Source of the DNA: Tenebrio molitor
Lineage: Eukaryota; Arthropoda; Insecta; Coleoptera; Tenebrionidae
Reading direction: 5' to 3'
Length of the DNA: 64,000 nt
Assembly: GCF_963966145.1 (NCBI RefSeq)
Contig: NC_091046.1
Span: 35,712,001-35,776,000, forward strand
Shown here: one piece after another, positions 45,084-55,825 of the stretch
How positions within the stretch are numbered: position 1 is the stretch's first letter
How the letters are laid out: every line of letters begins with the position of its first letter
Program-made: the position numbers and the translations under genes
The notes under the pieces: generated by a model
Told to the model about the DNA's origin: nothing
What the model saw: only the letters and a program-made list of their open reading frames with translations
The model's database searches: none

Positions 45084-46732
45084 TTACTGTTGTTTGCATC
45101 CACCATCCTTGTTCTTTTTCTTTTGTTTTTTCTCTAGAGAAGCTGTTCTGCGTTGGCCTTGAATGGGCATATACGGCGGAATATTGCTTTCGTCCTCTAC
45201 TTCAGAAATGTCGGGAGGTGGCAGCACCATGCCAGGGCTACTACTGGAAGTGCTCGTGGTTACAGTGCTAGAGGAAGTATCAAAGCTGGAAGAAGAATGT
45301 ATTATTCCTCTTTTAGGATATGTCGGATCTATAGCCATGGCTATGTTGATATGTTGGGAACCAGGTGACGCAGATGGCCCACTTGCAGTATCACAGCTTT
45401 CCGGTTCCGGATATCTGGGTTTATTCATTCGATTTAATGGAGATCTGTAAAACATTTAATTTACGTTACGTCAGTATTATGAAACAAGTTATACTTCAAG
45501 TCCAGTTGGTTGGGTCGAATAGCTGGAGCGCTATCCACGCTTCTATCGCTATCAAAGGACGGACGAACACTTGAATCAATACCGTTGATCACTTTATCAC
45601 CTAAGGCATAACGTTGGTCGTAACTCTTTTGTGGGCTATAATTTGATTTAATATTATTGTCAATTAAATTATGTGATGGCAAAACATCAGCTGGTAAACT
45701 GTAATTAATATCATCTTCATTTTGATTGGGCAACGCGTATGTGTCTGATATGTTTGCGTGGTTCCTCGGAATGGAAGCTCTTGGAGGTATCAGATCAGCT
45801 GGAAACGAGTAAGAGTCGTCGGGCATAATCTGATTGGCAGTGCTCTGTTGAGCCTCTAGCTGCTGTTTTTTTGCGAGAGCTTTTTGCTTAGCGCGCTCGC
45901 GTGCTCTTCTTGCCTTGGTCCTTTCTCGTTCTTGCAACATTTTGGCGAGTTCCTTGTCTTGCGCTTCAATAGCTAACATTCGATCTCGATTCAATAAAGT
46001 GTCCTCTAAAGAACCCTCTTGTTCTTGCAACTGTCGAGCTAATGCTGCATCTCTCTCTTCTTGGATTTGTCTTTCAGCCACTTCATCTATTGGCAGTCCC
46101 ACTTCAGCAATGTCAATCCTATCAAACTGATTAGCAAGAGCTTCAGGGTTGCGATATGGTTCAGTGTATAAGTCAGAAACATCATGAGGGAAAGCTTGGG
46201 GTAGTGGCATAGGTTTGGCTTGTCGTTTGGGTAAATTGGCTTGATAATTATATGAATCTGGTCGATGAGGTGATAAGTTTTGATCATAATTACGAGGTGG
46301 GGGTGGTCGTTGAGGTGACAACGCATGTTGTCGTTCTACATTAATTCTCTCTCGGTGTAACAGCTGTTTGGCTATATCTTGATCATGCACTTCCAACAAT
46401 CTTCGTTTCTGACGTTCCTCACGTTCTAGTTGTTCAGCTAATTGTCTGGCAACTTGGTTATCTTGCTCTTCTTGTTCTGCTAACATTCGATGGTAAATTA
46501 ATGCCGTTTGTTCGGCTAAACGTTGTTCTCTGAGTTGTTCATTTTTAGCGCGAGGAAAGTCTTCGCGAACAACGGCGTTACGATATTTGTTACCCGAAAG
46601 ATGTTCTGATATTTCTTGGTTTTGTAACCGATACGCCAAAGCCCCATCTTCTCTTACCATCCATTCTTGGCATACTTCGTTCACCCTTCCTTTGGGGAGT
46701 ACGTCGTTGTCGCGAATTCTTGCTTCTGACAT
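45084..46732 (-). CDS. CCDC50: Coiled-coil domain protein 50 (CCDC50/Ymer)
   Basis: Cytosolic ubiquitin-binding coiled-coil protein; in mammals a tyrosine-phosphorylated effector of EGFR and NF-kB signalling. Two exons, 46732-45495 and 45444-45084, give 532 residues. The CCDC50 N-terminal signature VLPKGRVNEVCQEWMVREDG is at residues 11-30. A highly charged Glu/Arg/Gln coiled coil follows (about 60-130 and 220-295). A disordered Pro/Ser-rich region and a Lys-rich C-terminus ending GGCKQQ complete it. Five repeats of the form xDxxLAxxLxxxE (28-40, 91-103, 117-129, 227-239, 258-270) resemble MIU ubiquitin-binding motifs. It is longer than either human isoform. The next gene upstream is GSTO, on the same strand. 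Confidence 0.93.
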
Positions 46733-47270
46733 ATTTCGCAGTTAAAATGTAAGAGTATTTAGATGATTCATTCAATACTGCTGGGTAATTTGCGTTGACA
46801 TAAACACATTCAGGTCACTGGTCAGCGAGCACTTCTGTCAATATTTAACATCAATTTGAAACACAGTTTAACAGAACTTTCAACACGGTATCGACTTTCC
46901 AAATAGAAAATATTAAAAAGGATGGGGCATTTTCTTGTCACAAACAACAAAGAGACAATTCAAAGTTTGTCAACTTTGTTGATTGTCACAACTGTCAGTG
47001 TCAGTAAAAGTAAACTGACAAATGACGGAAACTTCAACAAACAACGGTGGCCAAAGTATGCACTGCGGGAGATTTATCATATCCGATATTATCCCCAGGC
47101 AGTAACATTTTGTAAATTTTACTATAATTTTACTATTCAATAATTCATCGTCAACACAATCTATTACAATTTATAATTCTATCGAAGTGATGGAATCTAA
47201 ACTTTCTAAGCATAATAATTAATTCAGAAATTGAATAATGTTTGATTTGTATATAAGTATGTACAGTTAG
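46733..47270. other. CCDC50 upstream region
   Basis: AT-rich sequence upstream of the CCDC50 start, containing several short TTTGTC/GACAAA repeats (46940-47030). No gene or clear TATA box was seen. Confidence 0.45.
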
Positions 47271-47515
47271 TTGCAAAAAAAAAACGGGAACTGTCAGCAT
47301 AAAATTGACACATTTATACAATTTTTCCATAGTGTGAACCATATAAGTCTTTGATCTATGGTGTGAACCCTTCTTACGAAAGATAGGTTAGAATTACCGT
47401 CAAAATTCATTGACATTTTCAAAAATTAGTTGACAAGTATTGTCAAGTATACAATTAATTGACAAATGGACAAAACCAAATTTACATGAGGGAAATTTTC
47501 GTTTCCCGTAAATTT
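47271..47515 (-). repeat. Dispersed repeat, copy B
   Basis: Inverted orientation relative to the copy at 40029-40235, sharing its blocks in the same order. The left end TTGCAAAAAAAAAACGGGAA and the complement of the right end (AAATTTACGGGAAACG) form a short imperfect terminal inverted repeat. Confidence 0.65.
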
Positions 47516-47866
47516 CTGTTTGTTTAAATGTCGTTTTACCAGCCAAGGCGTTTTCCAAGGAGACATCCCCAGTGATTGGCAAGGCATTAATTTAAATAAA
47601 AGTATTCATATTTTGATCTATAAACGACTTATTGATTGTTATTGTTTATTTTTTGTGTTTGTCTTCTAAAAAGGCACGTTTTTTGTGGTCTAATCACAGC
47701 AAAATTACAAATTGGTCGTGACATAATAAGTTTATTTAGTCTAGGACATTTTCACTCAGTAAATATTTAAAGCACTGCATATTTGTATTGTAAAAACTTT
47801 GTAAAAATATATTACAAACTGTGCAATAAGTAAAAAATAAGCAACAGTGATCAAGCTATTTTACAT

Positions 47867-49764
47867 TTACTTAAAACACAATAGATCGTAATCAGGTAAT
47901 CCTGCTCTATGTGATTGTAGATATTTGATGTGAGTATTCACATCGCAACAGCTCTTTTTTACTGTTTCATCTTCCATCATAATTTTTCGCCAGTCCATCT
48001 AAAAGTGGAAACGTTAATAAGGTAAATAAAACTGATAATGTAATCTATAATTACAAGTTTTTGGTATTTATCTTTTTTTAAAATATATGCTCTACCGAAC
48101 ATCTTGAGGACGTCTGATCTTTCACACCAGGGCCATATCATATAGTCGAGCATGCCTGGTTTCTGGCCAGCAAAAAATGGACCAGATCTATTAGCCAACT
48201 CCTTTTCGAATGTTGTAAGACCTTCTGTAATAACTTCTGCTTCATCGTTGTCAACTCTTCCGACGTGAATCGACTTAAGTAAAGCATTAATAACCTGAAT
48301 AAGAAAGAATTCAGTGAGTTTCCAATCAATGCAATACATTTTTTTATACCTTAGTAAACTGTCTAAGTAAGAGCTGATCTTTTGCTTTTTGTAAAGGATC
48401 CTTTGGATGTAATTGCCGTTGTGGATATTTTTCATCCAAGTAATCCGCAATAATTAAAGATTCATACAGTACCTCTCCATTGTCCATTTCAATTGCAGGA
48501 ATTTTTCCCATGGGAGACTTATCATACATCCAATCTGGTTTATTTAATAAATTTATGTTAACAATTTCATATCTGTAATTTTGTTGACACAAGAAATAGT
48601 AGTTATAATGGTTAAGGTAAAAAAAAAAAAGTATGCCGAAACCCGGGATCGAACCAGGGACCTTTAGATCTTCAGTCTAACGCTCTCCCAACTGAGCTAT
48701 TTCGGCGTACCTATTGACAGCCGATAACCAACTTTAAAACTTACGGTATGTTCTTTGCATCTAAAATTAACACGACACGTTGACAATAAGGGCAAAATCT
48801 ATTAGTGTACAATCGAATTTTTCCTTTTCGCACAGGAGATAGTTGTCGTGCACCTGAAAATAAAATAAACGTAAATATAATATAATGGATTGATTTATCA
48901 CTACATATTATTATATTATAATTATGTTGCCACTTTTATAACAATTGGTTTCTTTTGTTAAGTACATTTAAGGTACATTATTTTTCCACAGTTTAATATC
49001 TGGTTCTTATTACTTTAGTATAAAAAAAGTTAAAACTCGATTGTAAGATAAAAAATAAATAATGTAAATGTAAATAAATTATTTAATTGTTTAAATTTTT
49101 GGTAGATATTATGCACATTTACAAAAATTCCAACAAACTTCCACAATGGTTTTATTGTTGTAATTAAACTATAGGAAATTTGTTCTTGAAACAGGTAGGT
49201 AGGTACATATTAAATAAGGTCAACAGCATGTTATTAAAACAGCAGGAACTCTTGAATTCAAGTGAGGCAATAGAATAAAAATAAATATGACAGCATTCAG
49301 AATACCAACTATGAAACAGGAGTCTGATTTAAAATATAACATTTTCAAAAATAACGCTCGACCAATGAACCGTAGACATAAACAAACAAATAATATTTTT
49401 TAAATAAAAATGCAATCACTAATCCAAATAAATAAAAAATGTGTAGGTAGATTAGTTAAACGCTAGGATTTGGGTAATAATAACTAATAAGTAATAAGGT
49501 TCGCAACATTTGTTTACTGGCTGCGTTTAGATAATGCACTCTATTTGATTATCTTTTATCAGTGATGTGCAGTAGGTACTCAATTTTAGTAATTCTGGGT
49601 AGTTGCAGGTATCCAGGTGCATAGAACATCAAGCCATTCTTCAGAATGCAACATTATTTATTTAAGAATTAAGTCTAAGGCGCTTGTTGCGAAATTTTAA
49701 TAACAAATACATCGGTTTACAAATGCCCTCAAAACTCACCTTTACTAAGATGTTTGGAATTCAT
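47867..49764 (-). CDS. GSTO: Omega-class glutathione S-transferase
   Basis: Cytosolic glutathione-dependent thiol transferase / dehydroascorbate reductase; insect omega GSTs also act in pteridine pigment synthesis and stress response. Five exons, 49764-49740, 48853-48745, 48572-48350, 48294-48055 and 47998-47867, give 242 residues, the usual length. The thioredoxin-like domain (about 20-100) has active-site RFCPYCQR with Cys29 as catalytic residue, the cis-Pro motif GKIPAIE and the glutathione-binding YESLIIADYLDEKYP. The helical C-terminal domain contains GPFFAGQKPGMLDYMIWPWCER. The 25-bp first exon (MNSKHLSK) was chosen because it splices in phase. Unusually, the second active-site Cys (Cys32) makes a glutaredoxin-like CPYC where omega GSTs normally have Ala. 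A tRNA gene lies in intron 2. Confidence 0.95.
48634..48706 (-). tRNA. tRNA-Phe: tRNA-Phe (GAA)
   Basis: A canonical cloverleaf on the minus strand. Acceptor stem GCCGAAA pairs with TTTCGGC, discriminator A at 48634, D-arm AGCTCAGTTGGGAGAGC (A box), anticodon loop CTGAAGA with anticodon GAA, and T-arm GGTTCGATCCC (B box). No intron. A run of twelve T (minus strand, 48630-48619) four bases downstream is a strong Pol III terminator. It lies wholly inside GSTO intron 2 (48744-48573), on the same strand as the host gene. Confidence 0.97.
48854..49739. other. First GSTO intron (886 bp)
   Basis: AT-rich intron between the 25-bp first coding exon and exon 2. No nested feature was recognised. Confidence 0.8.
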
Positions 49765-51422
49765 TCTCTGTCACTATAAATAGTTCCAAAAATTATTTGA
49801 TAATTTTATGCAAACCTTGTCCAAGTACAATTGATTTTGGTTGATCAATTGTAGAACCAACACACCAGTAAACTAAACCTGTTATAGAGACTGTCACAAT
49901 ACTCACAATCTAGCGCTTTCGCTGCGTTGCGTTGCGCATTCGCGAGTGAAAATTATTGAAGACTTGGCTATGCACAAGCATATTGCATACATGACGACAT
50001 TTTAAATAAAAAAGATAGTGTTTAGTCTACAAAATGTTTGTAATTTGTTTAAATTTACCGCTTTTAAAGTTTTCGCTAATTTGATTAAACTATTGTGCCA
50101 TTTAGGTACAAAGAAAAAATAAATATTATCGTATTGGAAGGAAGTCATCACATAAATTTAAACAATGACGGTAAAAGACTTAAAAACACAGAACGAAACA
50201 ACGTTAACTATATCATGTTTATTACAAAGGACACAATCACAATATTCTTCACAACCATGCAAGTTGTGTTATATTAAATATTGTACCTACCGTTAAACAG
50301 AATCAAATTACAAAAGAGAAATTTTTGACTGAAATAAGTATGTGTTTTTTAAGTAAATATAAGATCCATATAATCTTCAACATTAAAAACAAGTTTACAA
50401 GATACAATCATTATTACATATTACCAAAAATATCACGAGAGATATATTTATGAAAATGAAGTTTCAAATTTTACAACCAAAACAAAAATGCATGCATAAT
50501 GGTGTAATTAAAGTTGCCTATACTTTTTAAAAAAAATTATTGCATGAGTATACATGCAGCTGCGTGTATTTTAATTAATATTAAATGTTAATTATTTCAG
50601 CAATTTAGCTTCTTTATATTTTGTATAAGTACATTCTTGCTTTCAAAAACAAATCATTTACAAGATATCCTTTTTAGATGTGCCAGGCTAATTGAATACT
50701 AAATACCTTCACAAAGTGTTATGTCCTAATACGATATGGTAGTTGTCCTTAAAAAAGGTCAGGATAAGTGACACCGGTCTATATATCTGTAAAAAACAGT
50801 AATAAATATATGTCAGTTGATTATTATCTATAATTTTTTAAATATGGTGTTTCCCTAATTTGGAATTTCATCTTTACTCATAGGCAAGATGTCATAGGTG
50901 CATAATTAGAATTAGCATTTCTGTCCAAATTTGAAAATGCTTTAATCGTTTTTAGATACATTAAAAATTATCACTATTAAAATGTTTTGTAGGGTCAATT
51001 TTTTGTATATAGTTGAAATGCATTTTTTGTTAAATATATAATAAGTATATGAATACTTAATAGAAACATAGAAACATAATAATAAACTGTTATTATTAAT
51101 TTTATCTCAGGCAACCAGTAATCCATCACTCGGACCTGCGCACCATACAAACTCAATGGCGCGTGTTAAACGACTTTCAAAGAAATGTGTTCTTTCATTC
51201 CTTCGAGCTTTCAGTGTGGTGTGCTATCAAGTGGGGTTTGTGTTGATTGTGTCGTTGAAAGGTGCTCGTAGGATAGTGTAGTAAACCCTTTAAATCAGAA
51301 CCATGTGATGCATGCCGTAAATATTGGTACCAAAAAGGACAGTTTTTTAAATAGCGTTAAAATAAAAAATTGTGACATTGCTTTTGGTGAAAATTTGTGT
51401 TAATAAAACTCAGATATTAAAA
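49765..51422. other. Intergenic: GSTO promoter side and upstream of the orphan exon
   Basis: Near 49905-49945 a CpG-rich patch (GCGCTTTCGCTGCGTTGCGT) probably belongs to the GSTO promoter. At 51114-51300 a GC-richer block, with an initiator-like TCAGTG at 51213, is a possible transcription start for the exon at 51423. The remainder is AT-rich, with no gene seen. Confidence 0.45.
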
Positions 51423-51659
51423 ATGGTTAGTGAAAAAGTAAATTTCGACTGGGGTGAAGATTTCGACGACGGCAATTATAAAAGTTGCTTTGCTCGTTCA
51501 GTGGCGGTGAATTCACAATATAAACAGTTGAGGATGTCGGACCCACGACAGCTGCAGCCCGAGGAGAAAGATTCTTCCCAGGAGAGCTTTAAAAGATTAA
51601 CAATTCGACCGTTACCTCCAGTAATTGAACCTATCGTGGAAGGCGTTAAATTGAGAAAG
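51423..51659 (+). CDS. First coding exon of an unrecognised gene
   Basis: ATG at 51423 opens 79 codons ending at a donor (AAG|GTTAGT, 51660) in phase 0; a stop follows soon after if unspliced. The sequence is codon-rich and acidic, beginning MVSEKVNFDWGEDFDD and ending RPLPPVIEPIVEGVKLRK, with a Ser/Glu-rich middle. I do not recognise the family. There is no hydrophobic segment and no signal peptide, so a cytosolic or nuclear protein is likely. No matching second exon was found in the remaining 12 kb, so the rest of the gene probably lies to the right of the window behind a long first intron. A non-coding or spurious frame remains possible. Confidence 0.5.
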
Positions 51660-53661
51660 GTTAGTGCTTTTTAAGATTTTAAAAAAGGGAGAATGGTTTG
51701 TTCGATATTCAAAAAGAAATCACACAAGTCATTGAATGTGTAAAAACAAAATAACGAAATTGAGAACAAAAACATGTGAAGTGTAGGGCTGCCAGACGAC
51801 ATTGCTAGACAGTTTCAAATTTTTTCAATCTATTACTCAAGATAAATTTAAACTTTAGAAATTTTTGAATCAGCCTTGTGTCACTGAAGATCTTATTGGT
51901 TGGTAACTATAACTGTCAGCTAAAACAGTGAATCGCTAGTTACTACGTAGTTATTAAAAGATCAAAAAATAAATGGAATCTGTCAACTGAAACATTTCGT
52001 GTAGCAGGTTTCTAAAAATGTTTCTAATCACTAATCAGTTAAATAAAATCCATTTTTTTTATTTGACAAGATTGTATTTTGCCATAATTATTTTTAGTCT
52101 TAAAACTATTGTGTCGCCTTTTCTAGAGGTTAGTTGTTTTCCTTTGTTTGATTTGGGGCTGTTAAAATCTTGTAGTCCCATTAAGAAGGGACAATGGTTA
52201 AGTTTCGAAGGCATCAGAATTCTTAACTTCAAACGACAATAAAAGTTTGTTGTCGTGTATAAGCTGAGGGTCAGCATTACAACGTACCTACAGTTTAGCA
52301 CTTTGGCCAGTTCATTCTCCTTATTTTCGTATTTTTTTTTTATTACAAAGATTAAGGTGATGGTGTTCAACGAAACGTGAAATACCTCTAATTTTTATTA
52401 TTAAATAAACGAAGAAATTAATCGTCTAATTAATTATTAATGTTAAAAAATAATTTAAAATAGAACCAAACTGAAAAAGGATAATTTTTGCTAAACTGAA
52501 ATAAATTCAGAAATTAGTTAGGCATGTATTTATTTAAATGGTTACTTTTTTGTTGTTGTTAGACATTAATGTTAATTTGCAAATTCTGGTACTTTCGTTT
52601 ATTCCTGTAATAGTTTTCTCAATGTTAATCATTTTCTTCTTATTATTATTGTCATTCACATCAAAAGGAAATAATTTAACTTAGTTCCACTAATTTTTAC
52701 TAGATTAAAAAATTCTATCGATGCCATTGCCCATTGGGTTCCGAATGATGATAAAATGCATATTGCTTGCCACAATTTGTGCAGAATATGTATATTTACA
52801 ATATACATATGTATGAATATGTATGAATATGTATATTTACAATATACATATGCCTACCTAATTAATTTCACTACACATCTAGATATAGAAAACATTATTT
52901 TGTTGTTGCTGTAATTATAAAAACTTAAAATTCTAGGTAGATGAAATTCTCTAAATTTGTTAAACTATATTAAACTGATGACTACAGAGTTAATCTAAAT
53001 GATGTGTCAACTTTACAAGACATATTTAAATACCTTGGTTACCTACCCACATTTTCACAAAATATTGTAAATGACTATAAGATGCCAGATGCCTAAACAT
53101 AATTTTAACATTTGACTTATTAGGTGTGCTAGTTTAAAAAATAATGTCTGTAAATTGAGCAATTTTCGTTTTTTTCTCATTGTTTTAAGAAAGATCTTTT
53201 GTTGTAAGAGCACGTCATGCAACAAAACATTAACACACTGAGTAAAAGAGAATATTTTCTTAGTTTCGAATCACACGGTTGATTAGTTTTCTTTATGCTA
53301 ACTTGCGTTAGCGTCATAATTTAGAAATTGACTAGAAATTTTCTAAATATTTAACAGCTACCTTCGCTTTTAATTCGAATTATTTCTTAATTAAACCATT
53401 TCTTGAAGACAAGTTCTGTTAGACTACACTTGTAAAGTGTATTTTTTATTGGTTAATTGCACTCCTGATGCGTTAATAGTTTCAGTGCAAGTGTGCAGAT
53501 GTGAAACAAGTAAAAGAAATGTACAACAAGATAAAATGAACGATACGCGTAATCGTAGTCTGTAACGAAGTCAATTTTGAATTTTCGCCTATAGCAAAAT
53601 ATTGAAAAGCAACTTACTGTCAAAAATCGAAAACACTTTTTGTATTTCTTGTGTGATTTTA
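51660..53661. other. Possible long first intron; AT-rich with a short tandem repeat
   Basis: Nothing coding was recognised. A 28-bp unit (GAATATGTATATTTACAATA + TACATATG) occurs twice, at 52784-52811 and 52825-52852, period 41. Confidence 0.45.
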
Positions 53662-53964
53662 TACCGGGTGATCAACAATGACTCAGTCTATTGGCAATGA
53701 AACGATTGAAAAATATTGGTGTTTTTTTTGTCTCGTAATTGGCACTGACCGGATGTTTTAACTTGACACAACATTAAAAAAATTAGGTTAATATCCGGTT
53801 ATGTTTATGCTACTACAAAAATGAACCTTTGATGGTAAATTTCAAATTTGCCTGTCAACACTGTCAAAGTTGACAACCGGAAATGCGTTTAGATTACAGT
53901 GGTACCAAAATCATTAAAATTTTCATTGTTACCAACAGATTCAGTCATTCTTGATCACCCTGTA
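53662..53964. mobile_element. MITE with GGGTGATCAACAATGACT termini (303 bp)
   Basis: The left end TACCGGGTGATCAACAATGA and the complement of the right end (TACAGGGTGATCAAGAATGA) are inverted repeats that continue as CT.AGTCT.TTGG. It is non-coding, of the same terminal type as elements at 9708, 39767 and 62308. Confidence 0.8.
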
Positions 53965-55625
53965 GTTTCAACTAACAAAATGTGAATTTAGATAAATGGG
54001 TTTCATTTAAACATCATTAACTCTGAATTGTGATTATAATTGATATTTAACCTTATTCTCATTATTTTTTTTATACTAATTGAAACCAACCTTTAAAAAC
54101 AATGCATTAGATACGCGACCTCAGGAGCTCAATTTCAAGAAGATTATTATCCTCTCTCCTAAATTTATGTGTAATAAAAAGTTTTGAAAGATGAAAGTAA
54201 TGAGAAACAAACACAAATATAAAGATATCTGAAATTTATTAGCTTCCTGCTTCTAAGCATGTATGTTGCAGTGATTTTGATCTTTATGCGGTGATTTGAT
54301 CAGTTGATCACTTTAAAAAAAATACTAGTGTAAAATTTTACTGTTAACTCGTTAATCTGAAAAGACTAAAGACTCAAGTGGTAAATTTGTGTCAAATAAA
54401 ACATTTTTTATTTGGGGTAAATATATACACAGTTATGTTTTGCTAATTAAGTTCATGCTAATTTACCCTGAAAGCTTAAACTTTCTACTGTCGCTATAAT
54501 TATGGCAATTTCGGAATTAATTTTGCAACAGAGTTTTCAAAAGCTTAATTTTTTTGAATTTAAGATGTGCTAATTTAATTACTTTTCTTGACTTTTTTTG
54601 GCTGCTTGGCTATGGCGTTAGGATGAAATTGAAAATTCCATCCCAAAATAAACTTGATAGTTAAGGCAAGACTTGTTGTGATATGACAGATAAAAATGTA
54701 AAACATTCTTCTGCTTCCTGTTATCTATTTTTGGTGATAGGTATGTAATTTCACGATAACTAACACATTTTTATTCAGTTCTATTTTAAAAATGTTAATT
54801 TTAAGTTGTCTACCCAAAACTCTATAATTGACCTAGGTAATTTATCACAACACATTCAGGTTTTACTCTTGTTTAGAGGTGGCAACAGCCTTACAGGGAC
54901 GCACTAAATAGAAGTCCAAGTGTGTCGCAGACTTATGTTATAAGTTAGATGTGGGTTGATACAGAGAATCCCTCGTCCTTGTCAGCTCTGATTTAGTCAC
55001 ATCACATACCTCCGACCCAACATTTATGATAATCAGATGTCACCTGTTTGCGTTTAAGCAGATTTATGTGTTTAAGAACCGTAATCCGGAAACATCTGCT
55101 GTTTAACATATAAATAATTGTTGTTTATTTTGTCATCTGATTGCTATCCTGCTGATTTAAAGGTCACCATCAGATTGAATTATTTTGAATCGCAAATAAA
55201 TCACTGCTTAACAATTTTGTGCTTTGTAATAATAATCGCTGTTGCTCTGCTGATAGGATCTTTGATTCCATTTTTAGTCTTTACCACCGGAAGCAGACGT
55301 ACCAAACCCAAAGATCTTGTTTTCCTTCGCGCCTGCACCTGTTTTATCTTAATCAAATCAAACAAAAGAAACAACTTTCCTCAGATATTTTCACAGACTA
55401 ATAAAACTTAAGGGATCGTGGGAAGTGAAAGTGAATTCATTTGGCTACATTTAAATAATAACAAAAAAGTAACATAAGCAGGTAAACGTGTACATCCGAG
55501 AATTGTCTTTCTTGCAGGCATGTGTGTGTTTGACAATTTCCTTTTCCTGATGCGTGCCGGTTGCTGAGAAAATTACTTTTCGCGCTGTAGCAACCATATT
55601 TTACATTGTGTTCTTTGCAAAACCC
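53965..55625. other. AT-rich non-coding stretch
   Basis: No supported gene. A 97-codon plus-strand frame at 55118-55411 with a hydrophobic segment lacks family resemblance and was not called. Confidence 0.4.
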
Positions 55626-55825
55626 CTGCTGGAAATTAAAAATTGATAATTTCGTTAAAAACTTTTTTATTTTATTGACAATTACAAAAAGATGTAACAA
55701 CTAACGTAACGATGTAACAACCCTGTTTTGCATTTTTTTCTTTACAAAGTCACTGCTGAAAATTAAAAATTGATGATTTCTTTAAAAACATTTTTATTTT
55801 ATTAGCAACTACAAAAAGATATATG
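55626..55825. repeat. Diverged tandem duplication, ~127-bp period
   Basis: CTGCTGGAAATTAAAAATTG (55626) recurs as CTGCTGAAAATTAAAAATTG (55753). The similarity continues through TTTTTTATTTTATT and ACTACAAAAAGAT-type sequence in both units. Short GATGTAACAAC repeats lie between them. Confidence 0.65.

Noticed and set aside
55118..55411. 97-codon plus-strand frame with a membrane-like segment
   Set aside because: No recognisable family, and an overlapping frame of similar length is open as well. Composition is typical of random AT-rich sequence.
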